A program made the position numbers and the translations under genes. This document shows positions 47,528 to 57,037 of a DNA stretch of 64,000 bases, piece after piece; position 1 is the first letter of the stretch; every line of letters begins with the position of its first letter. Source of the DNA: Costus lasius (taxonomy: Eukaryota > Streptophyta > Magnoliopsida > Zingiberales > Costaceae); contig CM050448.1 of NCBI GenBank assembly GCA_027563935.2, positions 65,729,843-65,793,842 of the forward strand, read 5' to 3'. The notes beneath the pieces are model-generated. The model saw only the letters and a list, made by a program, of their open reading frames with translations, did not search any database and was not told where the DNA came from.

Positions 47528-47735
47528 CTTCGCTCCTCTTTCTTCACCCAGCCGCAGGTTCTGGCATCTACGCCGGCTCTAATCTTACTTGTGCTCGTCA
47601 CCGCTGCCCAATTCGAAGTCGTTGGAGGATTGCAGCAGTTTCGGGAGATCTCGCCGGAGTCCGGTCGCCGCTTCCTGCGGCCGATTTCCGGTGAAACCGC
47701 TGCCCTTCCGACTCGCCTTTCCCCGGATCGGTGTC
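47528..47735 (-). other. DGD2: Candidate DGD2 non-coding first exon
   Basis: GC-rich island in AT-rich surroundings, placed about 30 bases downstream of a good TATA box and ending at a strong splice donor on the minus strand. It would be the capped 5' UTR exon of DGD2. The transcription start is estimated from TATA spacing. The plus-strand ORFs at 47589-47848 are chance frames in this GC-rich block. Confidence 0.4.
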
Positions 47736-47760
47736 TACCAAACGATTGGAATGGCTTACT

Positions 47761-47772
47761 CTTTTATATATA
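47761..47772 (-). promoter_or_regulatory. DGD2: Candidate DGD2 TATA box
   Basis: The minus strand reads TATATATAAAAG, a close match to a plant TATA box, at the correct distance from the GC-rich block 47528-47735. No phosphate-response motif could be assigned with confidence. Confidence 0.45.
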
Positions 47773-48227
47773 TTCATTTAATTTGTCATCTAAATTAGTC
47801 ACTTTATTTTTTATAGTAAATAATGTAAAAGAAATGCCTTGCTCTTAATATTTATTTTCTCTTTTTATTCATATTATGATTTATTTTCTAATTTTGTCAT
47901 ATTCTTAAGCATATATTTGATCTATTTCACAATGAAAAGATCATACTTGTCTATATAAATTAGTTGTATTTATTTTTTTAATATTATACATTTTTCTTAG
48001 TATTCTTGGAATTTCTATCAAATATTTCTTTAGTAATAAAAATGGTAATATTCTAATGTAGATTCTTCAAATCTATATAAACGCTCTTGTGTCCAATATA
48101 CATTTGCAACACGTGTTCCCAAATAGAAAATGTGTATTGAAGCTTATCAATTTTCTCTTTAGATACATTCTTTAGCTGATGTACTTTGAGTTCATCCACC
48201 GAGGCGTTCGAACCGGCCTCGATTTTG
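47773..48227. other. DGD2 upstream region
   Basis: AT-rich, no gene; presumably proximal promoter up to the first viral remnant at 48228. Confidence 0.4.
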
Positions 48228-48305
48228 ACTCTAATTCTGGTAGAGCTACAATAATTTTTCTGATCTGTCTAACAGAGTTCCCCGTCTTATCTGTTGATTC
48301 AGCAT
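48228..48305 (-). pseudogene. Short caulimovirid remnant
   Basis: TCTAATTCTGGTAGAGCTAC and the following 55 bases match 60102-60180 in the larger viral locus (region between reverse transcriptase and RNase H). The two copies are clearly diverged. It marks the left edge of the viral DNA. Confidence 0.6.
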
Positions 48306-49143
48306 TACAGTTTCGATTTGTTCTTTTAATTTTTAGAAAAATTTAAGTTCTCTTGATGCCTTAAGGAATTCAAGTTTTTCTGAAATTTCTGTAAACTACC
48401 GGTTAACAGAAGATCGTGAGTGAACTGAGAAAGTAACTTGTTGATTGTTTAACAAAGTAAGAAGCAAATCACAAATGAAGTTCAGTTGTGGTTCAGAATC
48501 ACTATGACTTTGGTGTTTAAACTGAGGTGACTGGAGAGGTGCAAAACAATAATACTTCTTGTTGTCAACTCTTAATTGAACAGAACTATGTTCATATTCC
48601 ATATTTAGATAATCTAAATGCTTATACGACATGCATCATAATTTGAAAATATCCTCACCTTCTCAGTGCCCATTTCTACGAGTCTTACCCTTACGTCTTT
48701 TGGTTATTTCAAACTTAGATTATGCAGTACAAGCATAAAGATATAACTAAATCGTAGAAGTGCAAGTAATAAAAGACAACGTAAGTAGTATATATTGAAA
48801 GCACTGTCTTACAAATCACCAAGAGCATCTTGCTTTGATACCAAATCTTCGAAACACGCAGGAAACAAGTGGAAAGTACACACAGGAGTAAGAACTTAAC
48901 CAAAACACCTTACAATTCTCCGACATATCCTCTCAGCTAGAGATAAACACGCTTATAGAACCTCACACAAACTAAAATTAACAATCACTTGAAGTCCGAA
49001 TCTCTTTACAATACCGCTTTGTGTCGGTAGTATTATGGCCAGCTCACGAGAATCTTCTTTACGTTAGCATCATGTCTTTTAGTAGTGGGTAGCATAGCAT
49101 CGTGGCCACCTTACGAGAATCTTTCTTCTTTTGTCGGCCATCT
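48306..49143. other. Non-coding stretch, possible viral intergenic DNA
   Basis: AT-rich, with only short unsupported ORFs (48396-48632, 48715-48903). It contains the primer-site-like motif at 48832-48843. Confidence 0.35.
48832..48843 (-). other. tRNA-Met primer-site-like sequence
   Basis: The minus strand reads TGGTATCAAAGC. Caulimovirids prime from tRNA-Met at such a site in the intergenic region. It lies between the ORF at 49144-49595 and the remnant at 48228, where an intergenic region could be expected. Many LTR elements use the same motif, so the origin is not certain. Confidence 0.4.
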
Positions 49144-49595
49144 TTAAAAGTCGTCACCCATGTCATTATCAGAATTTTCATAATGATAAAGGTCTTCAGC
49201 ATCTCGATCCAGATCATTACAGAACCAAACTTTAAGATATTCTCTGTCTAAAATTTGATCAAAACAATTTGACCAAATATTAAAATAAGTTGGTTCTTTG
49301 TCATGTACATTGACTTCATACGTCTGAGGGTCGTATATGTTCGAATACCAAGGAGAAACCAGATCTTGTGCCCAAATACGATCGAAATGTACCGTAATAT
49401 ACCTATTGATAGGTTGAAACCTATTCTGTACCATTCTAGGAAAGGATGAATGAATGGTTAATACTCGGAAATTATCTTGTGTGACCACCTCTTTTAAAGT
49501 GGGAGATAAAAAGTTGGGTGTGTCAAACTCCAGTTCTAATTGGTGAATCATCCCGTAATTATATAATCTCTCAACGAAGTCATAATCTTGTGGGT
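49144..49595 (-). pseudogene. ORF of probable caulimovirid origin
   Basis: A frame of 135 codons from an ATG at 49551, open further upstream to the copia insertion point. It is rich in aromatic and acidic residues, with WFCN and an acidic C-terminus ending DMGDDF. I do not recognise a catalytic domain. It is placed here because it lies between viral remnants and next to a primer-site-like motif. It could be the extra downstream ORF some endogenous caulimovirids carry, or part of the coat-protein region. It was cut off from its neighbour at 58725 by the copia insertion (TGGGT at 49591-49595). Confidence 0.4.
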
Positions 49596-51282
49596 TGTTG
49601 GGGTATGCCCTTAAGGCTAATGTTTGAGGCCTTGGGATTCTATCAGTATCATGTATATAAACTCTTATGTTTATAAAGGCAATGGTTGTTATTCAGTATG
49701 TTACATTGTCTGCTGCAATGAGTGTGCTTCTGAATAATGTCTCAATGCTGTTCAGCTAGGCTGACATGCTGTAATGTCCTTAGTCGAGATATCTTGGTAA
49801 ACATGAGACAGCCTTGATATGATTGAGACTAATATGTGTTCTAATCTTATAGGATGCTTCGAGCATGGAATAAGATGTAGACTCATGGGTACATTGGATG
49901 TACTGGACAGACCCTACTAGGATATTCAATTGCTTGTCACAATGTGAATAATCCTTGTTTGCAACAAGTGGCACATGTCCTCTGACTTGAGATCACTTGT
50001 GTTTCTAAATGATGATTGTCATTGTTTTGAGGTAGTTCAATATCATTCGAAAGATAATGGTTATAGACTATCTTGGATAATGATCATGAGTCAGGTTAGG
50101 ACACTAGTGATAGATATAGGATTGCCGTCTCCTTGTTTAAGGAGTGTGATGTTCTAGAGGGGCCCCCCTAAATGAGATGATTGAGAAAGTGTATGGCCAT
50201 ACCCAGGTGACTATGTTCATCTGGTCTAATCATGCTCATCATATTGGAGTTACAGGCTTGACATGCTTGTCCAATAAGAACATCCAGTGGCAAAGGAATC
50301 ATGTATGCCTTGTGAAGTGGATTCACACTTGTGCTGTGGTTTGGGTGTAGTCTTGGAAGACTATTTCCTTTATATCGGGAGACAGTGATGTGTTGCTAGA
50401 TACCCCTCACTGATCGTGATAACGAAAGTTATCGTTACCGACATCTAAAGGAAACCCTCAGGGTCGCACAATTTGATGATATGGCTTACTTAAGTCAGAT
50501 CGTGTGGACTGAATTGTTTGGGTTCAGTTTGAAGGGATTTAGTCTCTGATTGTAAGTGAGATCTGGTCTGATCATGTTTGATTGATTAGGGCTTGAGATC
50601 GGTAAGCTTCGATCGAGAGATTGGATGCTAGATCGGTGAGATCAGGAGCATCAGGAGATGAACGGTTAGATCTTGAACCTTTAGGGTTTATTGTGATCTA
50701 GACCAATGGCTTGGGTTATTTGGTCTTTGAACCAAATCAAATTGAATCGGCTCATTACATGAGCGCATGGTTCAAAGGGGAAGAAATGGTGATCGGTTCA
50801 CTTGGTGTGAACGCATCACACATTGAAGGGTTGCCATATTTGGAAGGTGCATTATTCCAATAGATGGTAATGCCTCCACATGTTTATGAGAGTAACGTCT
50901 CTCTTCTCCCTCTTGCGCTCGACGTTGCATTCTCGTGTAGAGAAGTGGTGAACGACGAGGAGGTCTCGCCAAGCAAGAAGTTCTCCCCCCTTTTTCCATA
51001 CGGCAAGGACCCTTGAAGAATCTTGCTAGCACAAGGATCACAAGGGGTAGGCGACATCATTTTGTGTGCGTCACTTGTGGAGAAGCTCTCGTTTGGTCTT
51101 TGCTTCCAAACCGACATCCAATCTAATGGCATTGGTATGATCCCTTTGAGATCTTTTCGGTTATACAAGTTAATCATATGAACTACATGCGATCTTGATG
51201 ATGAATTCCCTAGAAATATTACATGCGCCCCCCCTTATTTAGGGTTTCATCTCCTTGCGCTCCCCCTTGAAGGGGACTTTCA
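49596..51282 (+). mobile_element. 5' LTR of the intact copia element
   Basis: Starts TGTTGGGGTATGCCC and ends GGGGACTTTCA. A CCCCTTGAAGGGG inverted repeat lies just before the end. Small ORFs in both LTRs (for example 50772-51177) are spurious. Confidence 0.95.
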
Positions 51283-51284
51283 AT

Positions 51285-51296
51285 TGGTATCAGAGG
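51285..51296 (+). other. Primer binding site of the intact copia element
   Basis: TGGTATCAGAGG, complementary to the 3' end of initiator tRNA-Met, starting two bases after the LTR. Confidence 0.9.
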
Positions 51297-53132
51297 TTTG
51301 GTTCTTGTAGAATCATATGATTGCTTGAGGATTTGTGATCCTTGTTTGTGTTTGATAAGTAGATCTAGTAGGAAGCATCTTGCGCATCTACATGTTAACT
51401 AGTGAAAATACATGATGTATGTTTTACTCCTTTGCGCATGTATGATGTATGGTGGCGCATATTGATTGTTGTAGTTTTTTCTTAACATACTTTATCATAT
51501 GCGCGCCTCACTAGATCTAAGTGGCGCCTACTATAAACCCTTAGACGGGTTGATGGGGTTGAAAGCATCCTCTAGGTTAGATCCAAATAGTCTGATCAGA
51601 CCATCTGACAGCCTAGATGGGTTGACCAGATAGCACCTGTGCGCAAGCACGAGGTGGCTATAGGTCGACTGCATCAAGGGCGTGTAGCGAGGTCTGGTTG
51701 AGACGACTAGTGAACACACATGAGTTAGGCCCGGGGTCACACCCGCTTGCCGAAACTCATGAGGGTTGTTCAGCCCTTTGCACATGCATGGTTGACCATT
51801 AGGTCAACTCAAGTCAGTTAGGACTTGGTGCATGCAAGGGCAGTGGATCTGACTAGATGGATGAGTGGATCCCTATCAATGGACCGTTGTAAGGTTGTAG
51901 GGCACATAAGAAAATTAAAATTGATGCCGATGGGGTTTTCAAAAATTTTATTTTCTTGTTAAAGGATCACATGTTGATTGGATGCCATGATATATGTTTA
52001 TTTCATCTTATGTGGGTTGCCCTTTTAATGTCTGCTGTGCTGGGGCCTGCGAGCCTGGATTAAAATTGTAAATTAATTTATATTGTGATCTGCTTATCAC
52101 TTTTATTTAATTTATAATGTGTAATTGACCTGCGAGTCAATCATGTCTAGATAGATTAAATTGTAAGTTTAATCAGACATGAGCACATAGCACAGTTGGC
52201 AGAGGCGCATGCAGTAGAGGCTTGACCAGGTGCGAGGTCTAGGGTTCGACCCTATGACAGGCGCATCTACCTGGTGGGTGCACCTAAGCTGCAGAAAGCG
52301 CTTAGGCCCTGGTCTGGGCCAGATGAGAGGCAAAAGACCCAAGAAGAGCTAAAGTGAAGACTTAAGTTAACTTAAGGTCTTACTTAGGGTTAATGGGCTT
52401 TTACCACATAAGATCAGCATGCTTTCTACTTATGGTTTATAATTAGAATTGCATGATTTATTTATCTTCTGCTATCACCATAGGGTTTGCATGATAGTTA
52501 AGAAGATAAAAGACCGTTAAAATCCAACGCTAAAATATCAAGCTCGATAGCCTTCTGACGCGAGACCTCACTGTTCTGACTATCGTTGGAGCCGTGTTGT
52601 ACCCACTCAGTGGGCACGTCCATCTATCTTCAGACGGTGTGTGATTTCACCTGCGTGTTACAGAGAAGGGATTTATCGCTTCTCGTTGCTCAGCATAGCA
52701 CGTGGTGGTCCAGGGAGTAGGTCAGGTCAGCTTGACCATGTAGGATACATATGTGGCGCATATGGTAGCACATGGAGGCAGCCATCTGTGGGATCAGAGA
52801 CTGTGTTGTACCAACTCAGTTGGCACAGTCTGCTGGATTGCCCAGATGAAGGGGAATCGCACGGGTTGGCGATTGGCAGGGACTGCCTACCAGAAATTAA
52901 TGCTTGTACTCTCTGTGCATCTTATCTCGCCTGAGCGGGACGCGGAGACCAAGTATGAAATCTGGATCCCATCTCACTAAAAGAGTTTTACTCTTTCGGA
53001 CTGTTTTAATGGATTTTTCAGTCAGATAAAATAGTGAGAAAAGAATCTTTCTTAAGTCCTGGATTGATTCTAAACATTTATACTGACCTTGCTGTTCTTG
53101 CATTGTTGTAGATTCCTGCAGCAACGAACACC
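51297..53132 (+). other. Leader of the intact copia element
   Basis: About 1.8 kb, no gene. It contains a tRNA-like segment (52182-52265). It ends with CATTGTTGTAG shortly before the gag ATG, a 3'-splice-site-like string also present in the older copy. ORFs at 51531-51785, 52641-52980 and 52897-53124 have no support. Confidence 0.75.
52182..52265 (+). other. tRNA-like segment with Pol III A and B boxes
   Basis: TAGCACAGTTGG at 52189-52200 fits an A box and GGTTCGAC at 52243-52250 fits a B box, 54 bases apart. TAGGGTTCGACCCTA forms a T-arm-like hairpin. I could not fold a full cloverleaf by eye, so this is not called a tRNA gene. A SINE head or a chance part of the leader are the options. Confidence 0.4.
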
Positions 53133-56100
53133 ATGAGCTTCAATGTGCGATCCCTACTGGAAAGGGAGAAGTTTGCTGGGCCAAACTTCTCAGACTGGTA
53201 CGGACACCTTAAGATTGTTCTTAAGGCAGAGAGGAAACTGTATGTCCTCGAGACGGCTATACCGCCTCAACCCGCTGCGAACGCCGCAAGGGCGGTTCGC
53301 GATGCCTATGAAAAGCATGTCAATGATAGCATTGATGTCGCTTGCCTGATGCTAGCGTCTATGACGCCACCGCTGCAGCGTCAGCATGAGGATATGTCTG
53401 CTATAGAAATTATAGCAAACCTCAAGATGCTGTATGCTGCACAGGCGAGGACTGAACGCTATAATCTGACCAAGCTTTTCTTTCAGAGCAAACTGACTGA
53501 AGGGAGTCCAGTGGGAGCTCATGTGCTCAAGATGATTGGGCACAAGGAGGCTCTAGAAAAACTGGGGCATACCATCAATCAGGAGCTTGCTGTAGACATT
53601 ATTCTGCAGTCTCTTCCGCCTTCTTTCGATGCGTTCATTATTAACTTTAATATGAACAAAATCGATTGTACTCCGGCAGAGTTGCTGAATATGCTCTTGA
53701 CTACTGAGGAAACTCTGAAGGGAAAGCCTTCAACCTCTGTCTTAATGGTTCCTTCCAGGAACAAGAAGAAGGGGAAGAAGGGCAAGGCCCCTGTCAAGAA
53801 CTACAGCAAGGCTCTGAAACAGAAGGTGAAGCGGACGAAGGACAACAGATGTTTCCACTGTGGCCAGCTGGGTCACTGGAAAAAGGACTGTAAAGCGCTC
53901 CAAGGAGACAAGAAGGGAAGCATCGCTTCTGGCTCAGGTATATTTGTGACTGAAGTCATGATATCCTCTTCTTCTATTTCATGGGTGTTGGACACTGCAT
54001 GTGGAGTTCACATTTGTTCAAATGTACAGGAACTCAAGAGAAGAAGACAGGTGGGACAGCATGAGGTGGACCTACGAGTTAGAAACGGGGCACGGGTTGC
54101 TGCTGTTGCTGTAGGGGCTTATTACATCTCATTACCATCTGGACTTGTACTAGAACTTGACAATTGTTATTTTGTTCCAAGTATTACGAAAAATATTATC
54201 TCTATTCCTGCTCTTGTCAGGAAAGGATTTTCCTTTGAATGCAATATTTCAAAGTGTGTAATTTCTTATGATAATATTGTTTATGCTTCTGGATCAATTA
54301 ACAATGGGTTATTCATGTTGGACATGGAATGTTCTATACAAAACATTGATAATAAGAAAGCCAAGTATGCTGATGACAGCACCTTGCTATGGCATAGTCG
54401 TTTAGGCCATATTAACAAGAAACGCATTAAACGGTTGCATGATCATGGACTGCTGGGATCATTCTCCAATGAGGAGATTGATACATGCAAAGCTTGTTTA
54501 ATGGGTAAAATGACGAAGGCTCCTTTTCCTCACAAAGGTCAAAGGGCTTCGGGTTTACTTGACCTTATACACAGTGATGTGTGTGGGCCATTTAGTAAAC
54601 ATGCCAGAGGTGGCTATTCGTACTTCATTACCTTTACTGATGATTTCAGTAGATATGGGTATGTCTATTTAATGAGACATAAGAGTGAATCTTTTGACAA
54701 GTTCAAAGAGTTCAAAAATGAAGTACAAAATCAGCTAGGCCGAAATATCAAGGCACTTCGTTCTGATCGAGGTGGAGAATACCTAAGTCGAGAGTTTACT
54801 GACTATCTGAAGGAGTGTGGGATTATCTCACAGCTCACTCCGCCAGGAACACCGCAATGGAATGGTGTGTCCGAGAGGAGGAACAGAACCTTACTGGATA
54901 TGGTTCGTTCTATGATGAGTCAGGCTACTCTACCTTACTCCTTTTGGGGATTTGTACTGGAAACAGCTGCAAAGGTACTAAACCGAGTGCCATCCAAGGC
55001 AGTTTCTAAGACTCCATATGAGCTATGGTATGGGAAACAGCCGAGCTTGACATTTATTAAGATCTGGGGTTGCGAGGCTTATGTCAAAAAGCTCGCCTCT
55101 GGGAAACTAGAGAGCAGATCTGAGAAATGTATCTTTGTCGGTTACCCTAAGGAAACTAAGGGTTATTATTTCTACGATCCCAAAGAGAACAAAGTATTTG
55201 TTGCTCGGACGGCCATTTTTCTTGAGAAGGAGTTTCTTCTGCAAGAGGCCAGTGGGAGAGAAATAAAGCTGGATGAGAATCCAGAGGAAGGACAAAGTAG
55301 TCAAGCTCAGTTGGATGAGCCTGAGCCAGTTGATCAGGTTATTGAACAACCTGAGGCTCAGATATCACGGGAACCGCGTAGATCGGGAAGGATCCGTCGA
55401 CAGCCTGAGCGCTATGACGGAGTCTACATCATTGAAAATGATGAACCCCTCACTTATGCGGATGCGGTCAGTGGACCGGAGTCAGCTAGATGGCTTGAAG
55501 CTATGCGAGCCGAGATGGACTCCATGTCAGATAACCAGGTCTGGGATTTGGTTGATCCGCCTCCGGGAGTAATCCCTATAGGCTGTAAATGGATCTTCAA
55601 AAAGAAGATTGACATGGATGGTAACGTGGTTACCTATAAAGGCAAGCTAGTTGCGAAAGGTTTCAAACAAATCTACGGGATAGATTATGATGAAACTTTC
55701 TCTCCTGTAGCCATGTTTAAGTCTATTCGGATTCTTTTCGCGATAGCAGCATATTACGATTATGAGATCTGGCAGATGGATGTGAAGACCGCTTTCCTTA
55801 ATGGAAAACTGGATGAGGATGTGTATATGACACAACCTGAAGGTTTCACTAATCCATCAGATCGTCATAAAATATGCAAGTTAAAGAAGTCCATTTATGG
55901 ACTTAAACAAGCATCTAGAAGCTGGAATATTCGTTTTGATGAATCAATCTGTGAGTTTGGTTTCATCAAGAACGAAGATGACCCGTGTGTATATAAAAGG
56001 TTTAGTGGGAGCATGATTACTTTCCTAGTCCTCTACGTCGATGATATCTTAATCATTGGAAACGATATTCCTGAACTGCATGCTGTTAAAGCATGGTTAG

Positions 56101-57017
56101 GAAAATGTTTCCAGATGAAAGATATAGGAGAAGCAGCCTATGTATTAGGTGTGAAGATCTACAGAGATAGATCTAAGAGGCTTCTCGGGCTGTGCCAGAG
56201 TACTTACATCGATAAAGTCCTGGAGAGATTTCATTTAGAGAATTCTAAAAGAGGATATCTTCCAGTCAGACATGGTCTGAATCTTTCAAAGAGTCAGTGT
56301 CCACAAACACAGACTGAGAAAGATGAAATGGACAATACGCCTTATGCTTCGGCTATTGGGTCCATTATGTATGCGATGTTATGTACTCGCCCAGACGTCG
56401 CTTACGGGTTAAGCGTGACCAGTCGGTTCCAAAGTAATCCAGGTCAGGCACACTGGATTGCGGTCAAGAACATTTTGAAATATCTACGGAGGACCAAAGA
56501 TATGTTCTTGATATATGGTGGTCAGGAAGAACTCAGTATAGCAGGATATACTGACGCTTCGTTCCAGTCGGACCAGGATGATTTCCGATCGCAATCAGGC
56601 TATGTTTTTAGCTTGAATGGAGGAGCAGTGGTGTGGAAGAGTTTCAAACAGTCTATCATTGCTGATTCCACAACAGAAGCCGAGTATTTTGCAGCCTCGG
56701 AAGCATCCAAGGAGGCAGTGTGGATTCGTAAGTTCGTTCAAGAACTTGGTGTTGTTCCATTGAGTGCAGATCCTTTGGTTATCTTCTGTGATAACACTGG
56801 AGCAATCGCACAAGCAAAGGAACCACGGTCGCACCAGAAGTCCAAGCACATACAGAGACGGTTTCACTTGATCCGGGAGATCATTGATCGTGGCGAGATC
56901 AAAATCTGCAAGGTTCATATAGATGACAATCTGGCTGACCCGCTTACCAAGCCTCTGGCGCAGCAGAAGCATGAGAAGCACTGTAATAATATGGGTTTGA
57001 GATTTCTCAACCATTAG
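53133..57017 (+). CDS. Copia Gag-Pol polyprotein, intact
   Basis: 1294 codons in one frame from ATG 53133. Order (residues): Gag about 1-235; zinc knuckle CFHCGQLGHWKKDC 240-253; protease around WVLDTACG with Asp287; integrase with HHCC ligands H421, H426, C452, C455 and catalytic D482, D545, E581 (D,D-35-E); reverse transcriptase about 800-1050 with D883 and YVDD 968-971; RNase H with D1141, E1182, D1220. Integrase before reverse transcriptase defines Ty1/copia. RNase H phrases such as EPRSHQKSKHI and the 1.7-kb LTRs point to the BARE/Angela lineage. All catalytic residues I checked are present and there is no stop or frameshift. It makes the particle, copies the RNA and inserts the DNA. Confidence 0.95.
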   Translation: MSFNVRSLLEREKFAGPNFSDWYGHLKIVLKAERKLYVLETAIPPQPAANAARAVRDAYEKHVNDSIDVACLMLASMTPPLQRQHEDMSAIEIIANLKMLYAAQARTERYNLTKLFFQSKLTEGSPVGAHVLKMIGHKEALEKLGHTINQELAVDIILQSLPPSFDAFIINFNMNKIDCTPAELLNMLLTTEETLKGKPSTSVLMVPSRNKKKGKKGKAPVKNYSKALKQKVKRTKDNRCFHCGQLGHWKKDCKALQGDKKGSIASGSGIFVTEVMISSSSISWVLDTACGVHICSNVQELKRRRQVGQHEVDLRVRNGARVAAVAVGAYYISLPSGLVLELDNCYFVPSITKNIISIPALVRKGFSFECNISKCVISYDNIVYASGSINNGLFMLDMECSIQNIDNKKAKYADDSTLLWHSRLGHINKKRIKRLHDHGLLGSFSNEEIDTCKACLMGKMTKAPFPHKGQRASGLLDLIHSDVCGPFSKHARGGYSYFITFTDDFSRYGYVYLMRHKSESFDKFKEFKNEVQNQLGRNIKALRSDRGGEYLSREFTDYLKECGIISQLTPPGTPQWNGVSERRNRTLLDMVRSMMSQATLPYSFWGFVLETAAKVLNRVPSKAVSKTPYELWYGKQPSLTFIKIWGCEAYVKKLASGKLESRSEKCIFVGYPKETKGYYFYDPKENKVFVARTAIFLEKEFLLQEASGREIKLDENPEEGQSSQAQLDEPEPVDQVIEQPEAQISREPRRSGRIRRQPERYDGVYIIENDEPLTYADAVSGPESARWLEAMRAEMDSMSDNQVWDLVDPPPGVIPIGCKWIFKKKIDMDGNVVTYKGKLVAKGFKQIYGIDYDETFSPVAMFKSIRILFAIAAYYDYEIWQMDVKTAFLNGKLDEDVYMTQPEGFTNPSDRHKICKLKKSIYGLKQASRSWNIRFDESICEFGFIKNEDDPCVYKRFSGSMITFLVLYVDDILIIGNDIPELHAVKAWLGKCFQMKDIGEAAYVLGVKIYRDRSKRLLGLCQSTYIDKVLERFHLENSKRGYLPVRHGLNLSKSQCPQTQTEKDEMDNTPYASAIGSIMYAMLCTRPDVAYGLSVTSRFQSNPGQAHWIAVKNILKYLRRTKDMFLIYGGQEELSIAGYTDASFQSDQDDFRSQSGYVFSLNGGAVVWKSFKQSIIADSTTEAEYFAASEASKEAVWIRKFVQELGVVPLSADPLVIFCDNTGAIAQAKEPRSHQKSKHIQRRFHLIREIIDRGEIKICKVHIDDNLADPLTKPLAQQKHEKHCNNMGLRFLNH

Positions 57018-57026
57018 ATTAAGTGC

Positions 57027-57037
57027 AAGTGGGAGAT
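57027..57037 (+). other. Polypurine tract
   Basis: AAGTGGGAGAT-like purine run directly before the 3' LTR, the usual plus-strand primer of copia elements. It starts ten bases after the gag-pol stop. Confidence 0.85.

Noticed and set aside
47589..47848. Plus-strand ORFs of 69 and 85 codons near the DGD2 promoter
   Set aside because: Chance frames in a GC-rich block that is better explained as the minus-strand DGD2 5' UTR exon.
50772..51177. Minus-strand ORFs of 89 and 97 codons, repeated at 58214-58619
   Set aside because: They lie in the two LTRs of one element and are therefore present twice; no domain and no start context.
52182..52265. A genuine tRNA gene
   Set aside because: A and B boxes are present but I could not form a full cloverleaf with acceptor and anticodon arms; kept only as a tRNA-like segment.
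55107..57014. Minus-strand ORFs inside the intact copia gag-pol (up to 139 codons)
   Set aside because: Shadow frames of the 1294-codon plus-strand gene.
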